From the NCBI RefSeq assembly GCF_004526235.1, contig NZ_CP038159.1, forward strand, positions 3,348,001 to 3,412,000: a stretch of DNA of 64,000 nt, read 5' to 3'. The notes below the pieces were generated by a model. It was given only the letters and a program-made list of their open reading frames with translations. It did not search any database and was not told where the DNA came from. Origin of the DNA: Sphingobacterium sp. CZ-2 (lineage in GTDB: Bacteria; Bacteroidota; Bacteroidia; Sphingobacteriales; Sphingobacteriaceae). A program made the position numbers and the translations under genes. Of this stretch, positions 44,950 through 54,900 are shown one piece after another; the first letter of the stretch is position 1; every line of letters starts with the position of its first letter.

Positions 44950-45540
44950 ATGGGTTTAGAAATTGAAAATATGGCTGAGGATAAAATTATTAGATGTGGC
45001 TGGTGCGGCGAAGACAGCCTTTACCAAAAGTACCATGATGAGGAATGGGGGAAAGTGGTAAAAGATGATGCCACCTTATTCGAATTCCTGATCCTGGAAT
45101 CGGCACAGGCAGGTTTGAGCTGGATCACCATTTTGCGTAAAAGGGAAGGCTATAGAAACGCATTTGCGAATTTCGACTACCATAAGATCGCTGAATTTAC
45201 GGATGAGGATGTAGAACGGATATTACAGGATCCTGGAGTGATCCGTAATCGTGGAAAGATCAACAGCAGTATCAACAATGCAAAAATATTCATGGCGATC
45301 CAAAAAGAGTTCGGGAGTTTCTACAATTACCTGTATAGTTTCATGCCCAACCAGGAACCCATCATCAATCAGTTAGAAACACTAAAAGGCGCACCTACGA
45401 CGACTGCCATCTCCGATGCCATATCCAAGGACCTGAAAAAAAGGGGAATGAAATTCTTCGGTTCCACCACCTGTTATGCTTACATGCAAGCAGTAGGCAT
45501 GGTCAACGACCATTTGCTTAGCTGTTCATTCCGATCGTAG
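44950..45540 (+). CDS. tag: DNA-3-methyladenine glycosylase I
   Basis: This 196-residue base-excision enzyme removes 3-methyladenine from DNA. The zinc-snap and active-site features are visible: RCGWCGEDSLYQKYHDEEWGK at the N-terminus, ESAQAGLSWITILRKREGYRNAFANFD, VIRNRGKINSSINNA, and FFGSTTCYAYMQAVGMVNDH near the end, whose Cys and His complete the zinc site. An ATG at codon 8 (44971) is an alternative start. It is divergent from DUF4271 (25 bases) and overlaps the convergent hpt gene by 23 bases. Confidence 0.93.
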   Translation: MGLEIENMAEDKIIRCGWCGEDSLYQKYHDEEWGKVVKDDATLFEFLILESAQAGLSWITILRKREGYRNAFANFDYHKIAEFTDEDVERILQDPGVIRNRGKINSSINNAKIFMAIQKEFGSFYNYLYSFMPNQEPIINQLETLKGAPTTTAISDAISKDLKKRGMKFFGSTTCYAYMQAVGMVNDHLLSCSFRS

Positions 45541-46081
45541 CCGGAGGGTCTATATTACGGTAGATATTCTGCAGATTGCGACATTGTCCATTGTAATCTA
45601 GACCATACCCTACAACAAATTCCTTTTCGATCTCAAATCCAACATACATGATGTTGTCGAAACTGTACAAAAGGCACTCGGGTTTTAACAAAAGGGTGGC
45701 AACCGCTATACTGGCCACGCCCAGTTTCTCTAAAGCTTCAATGGTATGCACCAGGGAATTGCCGGTATCGACGATGTCTTCCACGATCACCACATGCCTA
45801 CCTTCCAAGGACATCCCTACCCCGATCAGTTCGTGTACCGATCCTTGGCTCGTTCCTTCATAGGAGGCCAGCTTAACAAAGGACATCTCGCAGGGAATAT
45901 GGATCTGCTTCATCAGGTCTGCCATGAACATAAAACAGCCGTTCAGCACGCCGATGAAAACAGGGTGTTTATCCTCATACCGAAGGTTCATGTCAATACC
46001 TATCAAGCGGATCCTTTTCTGGATCTGTTCATAATCGAGCATCAGCTCAAAATGCAAATCGTCTATACTGATATTTTTCAT
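45518..46081 (-). CDS. hpt: Hypoxanthine phosphoribosyltransferase
   Basis: This 187-residue purine-salvage enzyme joins hypoxanthine or guanine to PRPP. The PRPP-binding motif is HVVIVEDIVDTGNSLVHTIE (near residue 100). GVLNGCFMFMADLMKQI carries the first loop, and FEIEKEFVVGYGLDYNGQCRNL is the typical C-terminal base-binding region. The length is normal. It starts two bases upstream of the stop of the transglycosylase gene's neighbour spacing (46081 versus 46084), so it is co-transcribed with that gene. Its 3' end overlaps the tag gene on the opposite strand. Confidence 0.95.
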   Translation of the reverse strand: MKNISIDDLHFELMLDYEQIQKRIRLIGIDMNLRYEDKHPVFIGVLNGCFMFMADLMKQIHIPCEMSFVKLASYEGTSQGSVHELIGVGMSLEGRHVVIVEDIVDTGNSLVHTIEALEKLGVASIAVATLLLKPECLLYSFDNIMYVGFEIEKEFVVGYGLDYNGQCRNLQNIYRNIDPPATIGMNS

Positions 46082-46083
46082 GC

Positions 46084-48162
46084 TTAGTTTTCTTCTTGTT
46101 GTGGCTGTTTACCAAAAAGTTTTTCCAATAATTTTTTACGTAGCTCCTCTTCCCTATCCATCTCATCGGCCATATCATGGATGCTCTCGCTGCTTGCGCT
46201 GGTATCCACCACCCCAGCCGGACGTGGAGGTCGTAGATTGGGCTGCAACTGAACCTGGTAGAAACCATAGTTTGCAGGCACATTTTCATCATGCAACTGG
46301 TCCATTTTGGTCATGATGTAGCCATAGGTATTGAAATGCTTCAGCACCCAAGGTTTCAGGTGACCGGTATAATCAAAGGACGAAAGTCCTGTTTTTGGTC
46401 TCGGGATAATGCTCGATAGGTAAAGACTCTCGCCTATGGTCAATTCTGCGGGTGTCTTACCAAAATAGTATTTGGATGCCTCGGCAATCCCATACACATT
46501 TTTACCCCATTCGATTACATTCAGGTAAATCTCGAACAAGCGGTCCTTACTCACTTGTTTGGATTGTTCCATCAACCAAACCATCAGAATCTCCTCAAAC
46601 TTACGCATCATGGTTTTATTACGGTTGAGGTAAAGATTCTTCACCAACTGCATGGAGATGGTACTTGCCCCTCTTTTGAATTTTTTCTCTTTGATATTAG
46701 TCACCAAGGATAGCTGGAAAGCTTCCAATTCAAAGCCGTTATGTTTATAGAAAAATGGATCTTCGGTATTCAGGACAGTTTTCTTCAGGATAGGTGCAAT
46801 TTGATTAAGCGGTGTAAAATTAGGATTGGTAGCATCCAGCATAATATCACGCATTTTCACACTATCCTCAAAAGCTTCATACACAAAAGGTCCATTCAGG
46901 GCGGCGATATCTGCCTTGCCCCATTTAACGACTTTCAGCTGGGAATCATCGATCTTGGAACTGAAGCTCAAATTATCTGGATCATCCAGGTCCACTTCAA
47001 AATCCATGTCATATTGAATATTGCCATCCACTTGAATACCATCCAGGTTTTCAAACAATCCCACTGGTAGGGCATCAAAGAAATGCTGCGCCTTAAAACT
47101 ACCCGTATGTACGGCCAATCCTAATATTTTCTTGGGCTTGCGAGTAAATTTAGCATGCGGTTCAAATTCAAAGTCTTTCACTTTCACCTTAGTTCCCGGC
47201 ATCAGCTCGGCCGTATTTTCCGAAATCAGGATCCCACCATCGGCGGAACCTGCCGGTAATAGCACAGGCTCCAAGGATAAACGGCGATGGAATACCTTCA
47301 GGTTTTTCGTGTCCCAACCACCTACGACCTGCAAGTAATCTTTCCCTTTGCGGGAAACATCGTCCAGATGGAAGGAAAGCTCGTCGAAACTCACATGCAG
47401 ACCATATTTTTGAGCAATGAATGGAACTTCAACCCCCTTATTCTCAGTGGATATCGCAACACTTAAAGTCTGTTTGCTCGGATTAACATTCCCTGCAAAA
47501 TTCCATTTTGCTTCTTGGTCGTTCAAGAAAACATCGATATTGTAATCGCCATTATCGATTTCTCCTTTCGGTATATGAACTTCTTGGGTAGAGCTGCTAT
47601 CTGTATAGGAAAGACTGACGTTCTCCAAGCTCATGTTGGTAGGCACCTTGTCGAAAACCTGTTGAAAGAGATGGTCTACTCGTTCTGCCAATGTCCGGAC
47701 ATCCTCTTTTTTATCCGTGCTATCTTTATCTACCTTTTTACGGAACAGAAAATCATAATTGGAAGTACTGTCTTTTTTGACCAGGCTAATATCTGCGTTT
47801 ACCAATTCCATATTGGCAATGCGGATATCCCCGAACAATAGCGGAAATACCTTAACCGACACTTCAAATTTATCGATGGCTGCCAATTGTTCAGCGGAAT
47901 CCGGAACTACTTTGATGCGGTTAAAATCCACAGAAGTCAGTCCGGAGAATTGATAATCGCCGACTTCAAAATTCAATTGGTAATCGTCCTTCAGTTTCTG
48001 TTTGACTTTCCCTACCGCCTTATCCAACATGGCACCCCGAACGGAAAGCCCCCAGATCAAACCAACCAATAAAACAACCAGTACAACACTAACACTAATG
48101 ATAAACCACTTCTTCTTCACAAAACCGAAAGCTGGAAAGGACTTGTTATTATTTGCCGTCAT
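46084..48162 (-). CDS. AsmA-like / GT51 transglycosylase fusion protein
   Basis: From the ATG at 48162 this is a 692-residue inner-membrane protein. One N-terminal membrane segment (WFIISVSVVLVVLLVGLIWGL) is followed by about 430 residues of beta-rich AsmA-like sequence (FSGLTSVDFNRIKVVPDSAEQLAAIDKFEVSVKVFPLLFGDIRIANMELVNADISL). The last 220 residues are a glycosyltransferase-51 domain: TEDPFFYKHNGFE (motif 1 with catalytic Glu), RGASTISMQLVKNLYL, KFEEILMVWLMEQ and LFEIYLNVIEWGKNVYGI. It should polymerise lipid II. There is no transpeptidase domain. Lipid-binding AsmA sequence joined to a lipid II-using enzyme is unusual. Confidence 0.82.
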   Translation of the reverse strand: MTANNNKSFPAFGFVKKKWFIISVSVVLVVLLVGLIWGLSVRGAMLDKAVGKVKQKLKDDYQLNFEVGDYQFSGLTSVDFNRIKVVPDSAEQLAAIDKFEVSVKVFPLLFGDIRIANMELVNADISLVKKDSTSNYDFLFRKKVDKDSTDKKEDVRTLAERVDHLFQQVFDKVPTNMSLENVSLSYTDSSSTQEVHIPKGEIDNGDYNIDVFLNDQEAKWNFAGNVNPSKQTLSVAISTENKGVEVPFIAQKYGLHVSFDELSFHLDDVSRKGKDYLQVVGGWDTKNLKVFHRRLSLEPVLLPAGSADGGILISENTAELMPGTKVKVKDFEFEPHAKFTRKPKKILGLAVHTGSFKAQHFFDALPVGLFENLDGIQVDGNIQYDMDFEVDLDDPDNLSFSSKIDDSQLKVVKWGKADIAALNGPFVYEAFEDSVKMRDIMLDATNPNFTPLNQIAPILKKTVLNTEDPFFYKHNGFELEAFQLSLVTNIKEKKFKRGASTISMQLVKNLYLNRNKTMMRKFEEILMVWLMEQSKQVSKDRLFEIYLNVIEWGKNVYGIAEASKYYFGKTPAELTIGESLYLSSIIPRPKTGLSSFDYTGHLKPWVLKHFNTYGYIMTKMDQLHDENVPANYGFYQVQLQPNLRPPRPAGVVDTSASSESIHDMADEMDREEELRKKLLEKLFGKQPQQEEN

Positions 48163-48276
48163 ATCGTCTATATCGTACCTTGAATTTTGATAAAAATAGG
48201 TAAAAAACATTAAAAACATCCTGATGACATGATATTGAGTAGGTTTAGTTAGTTTTGTAATTCTTAATATTTACAA

Positions 48277-49335
48277 ATGATTACGAAACAACAGATCCTT
48301 GATGCCTTAAGTCATGTGGAAGAACCGGATTTAAAGAAAGACCTGGTTACCCTCAACATGATTGAGAACATTGAAATCCTCCCGAATAAGATAAAATTTG
48401 ATGTGGTGTTGACCACTCCAGCATGCCCAATGAAGGGCCATATTGAACATGCCTGCAAGAATGCGATTGCTCTTTTTGTTTCCAAGGAAGTCGAAGTGGA
48501 GATCAATATGACCGCCCGTGTTAAAGCGGTAGAAACAGCGCAGTTAAAAAACATTAAGAACATTGTTTTGGTATCTTCTGGAAAAGGTGGTGTTGGTAAA
48601 TCTACCGTGGCAGCCAATCTGGCGATTGCCTTGGCCAATTCGGGCGCAAAGACAGGCCTGTTGGATGCGGATATCTATGGTCCTTCGGTCCCTATGATGT
48701 TTGGTGTAGAGCATGCTCGCCCCGAATCAACACAGACTCCAGATGGAAAGAACAAGATCGTTCCTATCGAACGATTTGGTTTGAAATTATTGTCCATCGG
48801 ATTTTTTACAGATCCAAACCAACCTATTCCTTGGCGTGGACCGATGGCGACTTCTGCCATCAAGCAATTGTTCAATGATACGGATTGGGGCGATTTGGAT
48901 TACCTGGTCGTAGACATGCCTCCTGGCACTGGAGATATTCACATCACCGTAGCCCAAAACTACCCGATATCTGGCGCTGTGATTGTAACAACCCCACAGC
49001 AGGTCGCATTAGCGGATGCGATCAAGGGCATGGCGATGTACCAGATGGAAGGTGTTCAGGTGCCTATTATTGGTGTGGTAGAGAACATGGCCTATTTCAC
49101 GCCTGCAGAATTGCCGGAAAATAAATACTACATCTTTGGTAAGGATGGAGGAAAACGTTTGGCGGCAGATAATCAGGTGCCTTTCTTGGGAGAGATCCCC
49201 TTGGTGAAATCGGTATCGGATGCTGGAGACAACGGTTTTCCGGTAGCCTTGGATGGCGATGATCCTGTGGCAGCAGCTTTTGGGGTGCTAGCTGGAAGGG
49301 TAGCACAGGAACTGAGTATCTTAGCGAATAGGTAA
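48277..49335 (+). CDS. mrp: Mrp/NBP35 family ATP-binding protein
   Basis: This 352-residue P-loop protein carries iron-sulfur clusters to target apoproteins. The N-terminal MIP18/DUF59 domain (residues 1-90, KQQILDALSHVEEPDLKKDLVTLNMIENI, with CPMKGHIEHAC) precedes the ATPase. Its deviant Walker A is VSSGKGGVGKSTVAANLAIAL (near residue 102), with DADIYGPSVPMMFG and VDMPPGTGDIHIT following. It lacks the C-terminal CxxC of some relatives. It is monocistronic and runs toward the SusCD operons. Confidence 0.92.
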   Translation: MITKQQILDALSHVEEPDLKKDLVTLNMIENIEILPNKIKFDVVLTTPACPMKGHIEHACKNAIALFVSKEVEVEINMTARVKAVETAQLKNIKNIVLVSSGKGGVGKSTVAANLAIALANSGAKTGLLDADIYGPSVPMMFGVEHARPESTQTPDGKNKIVPIERFGLKLLSIGFFTDPNQPIPWRGPMATSAIKQLFNDTDWGDLDYLVVDMPPGTGDIHITVAQNYPISGAVIVTTPQQVALADAIKGMAMYQMEGVQVPIIGVVENMAYFTPAELPENKYYIFGKDGGKRLAADNQVPFLGEIPLVKSVSDAGDNGFPVALDGDDPVAAAFGVLAGRVAQELSILANR

Positions 49336-49423
49336 TTTTCTAAAATTCTTTTGATGTATTATAACCTGAAAAATGTGGTGTTTTTCTATGGTAAAAGGCT
49401 GTTTTCGTTGAAAAAATAGGGCT

Positions 49424-49511
49424 AAAGCATGCGTAAAGCATGTTTTAATATGCTCAACATACATTTTACATACTTTCACCATGCTTTCAGTATGGTTTCA
49501 GTAAGAACGCA
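49424..49511. repeat. 11-bp degenerate tandem array, eight units
   Basis: Eight consecutive 11-base units in register run from AAAGCATGCGT and AAAGCATGTTT through ACATACATTTT, ACATACTTTCA, CCATGCTTTCA and GTATGGTTTCA to GTAAGAACGCA. The first units contain AAAGCATG and the sixth its complement CATGCTTT, so the array can fold on itself. It lies between mrp and the SusCD terminator. Confidence 0.7.
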
Positions 49512-49535
49512 AAAAGCTGCCCAAATGGGCAGCTT
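49511..49535 (-). terminator. Terminator of SusCD operon 1
   Basis: AAGCTGCCC and GGGCAGCTT form a 9-base stem around a 4-base loop; on the minus strand five T follow. It lies 35 bases past the lipoprotein stop. Confidence 0.85.
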
Positions 49536-49569
49536 CTTATTTTAAACTCAAACTATTATTAGTTTTTCT

Positions 49570-50379
49570 TTATGGTAATGTTAATATTTCCACACCAGAA
49601 CCAAAGGATCCAGCAGATACATTGTAACCAGCAACATTAATAGTAACTGTTTTTCCAGATACCGTACCTGTAACATTCGTCATAGAAACCGGTCCATAAT
49701 CAGGATGGTTATAGATAACTTGGTTAGGGAAAGTCAAGGTTTTACCGTCGGATTTAATCATGAATGCAAAGCTACCACCACCAAATGGGTTCACCACTTT
49801 ATACACATTCGCACCTTGTGCTTTTTGAATCTTAACATCCAATACAGCGCCTTCCCATCCTCCTTTAGAATCCAATTTAGTAGTACCTAAATCTTCAAAA
49901 GTCAAAATATTGGAAGCATTGATATTGATTTTCTTGATATTGCTATAGCTGATGTTTTTATCATCAATATTAAGAGAGATCGGGAAAGCCAAACCAGCCC
50001 TAACATCCGTTCCTACTGCAGAAACAGATAGGGTACTAGGGTCAATTTTAGAGAAATCTCCGTAATTGATTTTAGCATAAGCTTTACCTTCACCTGCTTT
50101 GAATTCAACTGGACCAGCCACTTGGAACACGTCTGTATATCCTGCTCCAGTTGCTGTAAGGGTAACAGGAACAGAAAGGTCGCCAGCTGTTGAAGTACGT
50201 CCAACAGGGATTTCCAACACACCAGATTCCATTGCAAGACTTGTAGTACCACTCATGAAGCTGATTTTGTCTTCCGGTCCTTGGTACAAAGGTCCCTCTG
50301 TTTTGTCACAAGAAGTCATGCTTAACACAAGAGCAAAGACCCCTAAAGCGTTTAATATATTCTTTTTCATTTTATTCAA
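49570..50379 (-). CDS. SusCD-associated surface lipoprotein
   Basis: This 269-residue lipoprotein has a lipobox at VLSMTSC, giving Cys at about residue 24 of the mature border. Residues about 45-130 resemble the DUF1735/Calx-beta-like immunoglobulin fold (SGVLEIPVGRTSTAGDLSVPVTLTATGAGY, EFKAGEGKAYAKINYGDF). The C-terminal half is a beta-rich domain (WEGAVLDVKIQKAQGANVYKVVNPFGG) of unknown type. It is the third gene of a SusC-SusD operon, the position of accessory glycan- or peptide-binding lipoproteins. A second ATG three codons in is an equally good start. Confidence 0.75.
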   Translation of the reverse strand: MNKMKKNILNALGVFALVLSMTSCDKTEGPLYQGPEDKISFMSGTTSLAMESGVLEIPVGRTSTAGDLSVPVTLTATGAGYTDVFQVAGPVEFKAGEGKAYAKINYGDFSKIDPSTLSVSAVGTDVRAGLAFPISLNIDDKNISYSNIKKININASNILTFEDLGTTKLDSKGGWEGAVLDVKIQKAQGANVYKVVNPFGGGSFAFMIKSDGKTLTFPNQVIYNHPDYGPVSMTNVTGTVSGKTVTINVAGYNVSAGSFGSGVEILTLP

Positions 50380-50388
50380 ATTATATAA

Positions 50389-51930
50389 TTACATTGGGTT
50401 TTGATCCTTTGTAGCATCCAAACTTTTATTACCATCAAATTCCTTTTGAGGAATGGTCAAGATCATTTCTTTATTCGCTGGTTCTAATGTATTCCAGTTT
50501 ACGAAGAAAGAGTGGTTGGTATTTCCAGCTTTTCTATCAAATCCAGTTTTTAAACGTAAGATATCGAATGCACGTTCTGCTTCACCCCAAAGTTCAATAC
50601 GTCTTTGAAGAATAATGTGGTCCATCAACGTTCTTGGAGCTCCGATAGATCCCATGGTCAAATCTTTAGACATGGTCACATTCGCTAACATAGCTTGGTA
50701 ACCAGATGGGTTTCTTAGTTTCAACAAATCTTCAAGCGCTGTTTTTGCTTCCGCTAAACGTCCAGCATTTGCTAAAGCCTCTGCTTTTACCAATTGCATT
50801 TCTTCTGCACGCATGAAGATATAATCTCCCAAATCAGACGCTTTATCAGCATATCTGAATTTCACTTGGTTATAAGGTTTTGTTTCTGCCTCACCTCCAT
50901 CAGTTTGATTATTCCACCATTGCTTACGAATATCGGAAGCAGGAATTTGATCATACAACCAGTTGTAAATACATTTACGTGAAGATGCTGCATAGCGATC
51001 TGCAGAAGCATCCATATGAGAGAAAAATGAAGCATAGACAGTTGCTTGATCCGCAATGATTTCAGCGCCCCAAAGTACATTTTTCAAACCGGTATTATTG
51101 AAACCTGATAATAGATCATCACCAGAAATCATTGCCAAACCTGGTTTGGTTAAAGCTTCCGTTGCATATTTAGCTGCATCATCCCATTTGTTCTGAACCA
51201 AAGAAACATTTGCTTTGATCGCATTAGCTAAATAATAATCGATATTGGTTTTTTGCAACTGCAATCCTTTATTCTTCGCGAAAGCGGTAATGGCATCATC
51301 CAAATCTTTATTGATTTGCGTGTAAACTTCTTCCACGGTACCTCTACCAGCTCCTTGAGAAGAAGAAGTAGTAGGTTCAGTATACAAAGGTACACCTGGA
51401 GCAGATTCATGGCCTTTGTAAGTCTGTTGGAATGCTTGGATCAATTGGAAATAAGCGTACGCACGAATGGCACGTGCTTGAGCCATTACATTCTCAATTT
51501 TATCAGCATCACCTGTTACGGTAGTTTCCGCTGCTAGGATATAGTTCGCATTACTGATCAAGGTGTAATAGAAGTTCCAAGTTGCATACGATCTCCAAGT
51601 AGTAGCTGTGTAACGACTACGAACATCGAATTTATAGTCAAAATAGAACCATCCGTTTCCTTGCGCGTCCTGAACCATATCCTCTCCCATTAGGGAAGTA
51701 TACAATTTGGTAGACATGATACCAAAGTTCTGGTCTGTATTACCAGTAGACCAACCACTAAGGTATAACATACGATAGATACCGTTCATGGCAACCTGTG
51801 CACCATCAGCATTCTCCAACATAGTTGGCGCATCAATTCTATCGGTAGGGCTTGTTTCTAAGAAATCCTTTTTACATGAGGTCATACCTAATGCTAAAGA
51901 AATAATAGAAGCATATATTAATTTTTTCAT
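50389..51930 (-). CDS. SusD/RagB-like nutrient-binding lipoprotein (operon 1)
   Basis: This protein of about 513 residues is a SusD-like outer-membrane lipoprotein that captures a ligand and lids the SusC pore. The signal and lipobox are MKKLIYASIISLALGMTSC. The family N-terminus KDFLETSPTDRIDAPTMLENADGAQVAMNGIY and TPR-type helices (ARAIRAYAYFQLIQAF, AEEMQLVKAEALANAGRLAEAKTALEDLLKLR) are clear. The C-terminal LWGEAERAFDILRLKTG is typical of RagB/SusD. An ATG four codons upstream (51942) is possible. It begins 7-19 bases after SusC and precedes the accessory lipoprotein. Confidence 0.93.
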   Translation of the reverse strand: MKKLIYASIISLALGMTSCKKDFLETSPTDRIDAPTMLENADGAQVAMNGIYRMLYLSGWSTGNTDQNFGIMSTKLYTSLMGEDMVQDAQGNGWFYFDYKFDVRSRYTATTWRSYATWNFYYTLISNANYILAAETTVTGDADKIENVMAQARAIRAYAYFQLIQAFQQTYKGHESAPGVPLYTEPTTSSSQGAGRGTVEEVYTQINKDLDDAITAFAKNKGLQLQKTNIDYYLANAIKANVSLVQNKWDDAAKYATEALTKPGLAMISGDDLLSGFNNTGLKNVLWGAEIIADQATVYASFFSHMDASADRYAASSRKCIYNWLYDQIPASDIRKQWWNNQTDGGEAETKPYNQVKFRYADKASDLGDYIFMRAEEMQLVKAEALANAGRLAEAKTALEDLLKLRNPSGYQAMLANVTMSKDLTMGSIGAPRTLMDHIILQRRIELWGEAERAFDILRLKTGFDRKAGNTNHSFFVNWNTLEPANKEMILTIPQKEFDGNKSLDATKDQNPM

Positions 51931-51949
51931 GATTATCTTCAATTAAATA

Positions 51950-54900
51950 TTAAAATTTAACATTTACTCCGGCAGCAATTGTTTTATTCGGTGAATAAGA
52001 ATAATCTGTTGTACCAGTAAAGTTGTATTGTGGATTCAGACCTTTACGTGCTGAGAAGATGGCCAAGTTATCACCTTGTGCGAATACTCTCAATGATTTC
52101 AGACCGAAACGTTCAAATCCAAAAGTATAACCGATAGAAATGTTTTTGATAGCAAAATAAGATGCATCTACCAACGCTCTGTCAGTTAAGGTATGCGTAT
52201 CTTCTTTTTGTACACGAGGAACATCTGTGATATCTCCTGGTTGTTTCCAAGCTCTCAAGATCTCACGAGAGAAATTGTTACCAATATACAATGGGTTGTA
52301 GTAGTTGTAACCGATTACATCGTAGATTTTACCACCAATTGAATAGGTAGTCATCATAGAGAAATCAAAGTTTTTGTAAGCTACATTGGTTGACAATGAA
52401 CCACTGATTTTCGGGATACGGTTACCTTGGATGATACGGCTTGCTGCAGCTTTGCTTTTATCACTAGAGATGTAGTGTTTGCTTAAGTCTGTTTCGTCAG
52501 CTTTATTGTCGTATACCCAGTATAATTGGCTACCTGTTGCTGGATCAACCCCTGCACTTCTAGCCATATAGAATGAGTTGATCGCTTCACCTTCACGAAT
52601 AATAGAAGAACCACCGATGATCTCTTTATTTTCATCCGTTAATTTGATGACTTTGTTATTGATTTTTGAACCCATTGCAGTCACATTCCACAACACGCCA
52701 TTGTCTTTCAAAATATCATATCCGATCGATAAGTCAAAACCTTTGTTTTCCATATCACCGATATTATCAAAATAACCATCAAATCCTAAAGAAAGGGCTA
52801 ATGGACGGTTTAATAACATATCGGAAGTTTTTCTGGAGAACCAATCGAAAGTCACGGTTAAACGGTCGTTTAAGAAACGTCCATCAAAACCTACGTTAAA
52901 GTTTCTGTTTTTCTCCCAAGAAGTTTTCTTGTTTTCTACTGACACCACTCCAGCACCATTGCTGTTACCATTGTTGTAGGTTAGGTCGTAGAAAGCTTGC
53001 CAAGCATAATATGCTTGAGATCCAGATGCAGTTAACAAACCATTGTTACCTTGCTCACCATAGCTACTCTTAAGGGTTAAGCTGTTGATCCAATCATTTC
53101 CTTGAAGGAATTCTTCTTCAGAAATTTTCCAAGCACCACCTAATGACCAGAAGTTACCCCATCTGATATCTTCATGAAAACGAGAAGAACCATCTGTACG
53201 GAAACTACCAGAAAGGAAGTATTTGTTGTTATAATCGTATTGTACTCTGGAGAAATAAGACTCAAGCGTTTCGTTATTCTCGTAAGAGTCAGATCCTGTA
53301 ATAGAAGAACCTGGAGCCAATTCAAAGATTCCACCAAAAGGGAAACCTGTTTTTTGACCAGATAATAAATTGAATTTAAAAGCATAGCTTTCATGTCCAA
53401 TCAAGGCATCCACGTTATGTAGTCCGAAAGAACGGTTATACGTCAATAACTGGTTGAAAGTATAAGAGAATGTTTTAGTCCATTCCTTATTCAAACGTCC
53501 CGATCCTGCCGCATTACCGAAATACGGGTTGTAATAATAGGTATATGCATTAGAAACATAGTCAGTTCCTAGGTTGAATGCTAAAGCAAAACCTTGGAAA
53601 GCACCATATTTTTCATCTCTTGTATTGAATTCGATGGTACTACGAACTCCGGCATTATCGCGGAAGTCAAAATATCTATCATCGTATAATACGGCGATGG
53701 AATTGAATTTTTGTTGCGCTCCTGAAGCACGGTTCGGGCCATAATCAAATAAACGCTCACCATCTGCATCCAAAACATATCCACCATCAGCATCACGTTC
53801 CCAGATCGGATAGATTGGAGCCATTTGCTCAGCAGAATACCATACGTTCGAAGTTGATGAACCTGTAGCATTCAACATATTTGATGATGTTTTGGAGAAA
53901 TTACCACTCAAAGAAGCTTTAAACCAATCAACAGGTGTGAATTCGTTGTTCAAGCGACCAGAATAACGATCAAAAGCCGTAGTTTTCAATAAGCCTTGGT
54001 CTTTCAAGTAGTTCATAGATGCCATAGCTTTAAACTTATCAGAACCACCAGAAGCATCAAATTGATATTCTTGACGAACAGGATTGTTTGCCATCACCTC
54101 GTCTAACCAGTTATCTTCCCATTTCAAAGAAGCATTAGGGTTGATTTTTCCAGTAGCTAGATCGAATAATTGATCAACAGGAACATTATATGGGTTATAT
54201 TGCTCGTTAAGACCAAAAATTGGATCTACAGTACCTTTCATTTTGTTTACTGCATTTTGTCCCGCTTCAGATTCAGAAACGCCTAACAAAAAGATTTCAC
54301 GGTTTTTATAGGATTGGAATACAGTTTCAAGATATTCTTGTGAATTCATCACATCATATCTTCCCACTGCTCTAGAATTTACACCCACATTAGCTTTGAA
54401 GTTAATGTTGATTTTACCATTCGTATTCTTACCAGATTTTGTAGTGATCATCACCACCCCATTCGCTGCTCTAGAACCATAAAGAGTAGATGCTGCTGCA
54501 TCTTTCAAGATGGTTAAACTTTCCACATCATTAGGGTTGATGGAGTTCAAATCGCCATCGAAAGGAATACCATCAACAACATATAGAGGATTTGAAGAAG
54601 CATTGATTGATCCGAAACCACGAACACGCACTGTTGCATTTGAACCTGGCTGACCAGTACCTAAGGTAGAAACCACACCTGGAGCAGCACCATCTAATGC
54701 TTTTGTAATACTTGAGATGGAACGGTTTTCAATAACATCTGACTTAACGGTCGAAGCAGATCCTGTAAACGATGATTTTTTAGCTGTACCATAAGCAACA
54801 ACCAAAATCTCATCCAATTCTTGGTCTGATCCTGTCAAAGAAACGTTAATGGTAGTTTGAGTACCTACCGCAACACGTTTGCTGGTGTAACCAACATACG

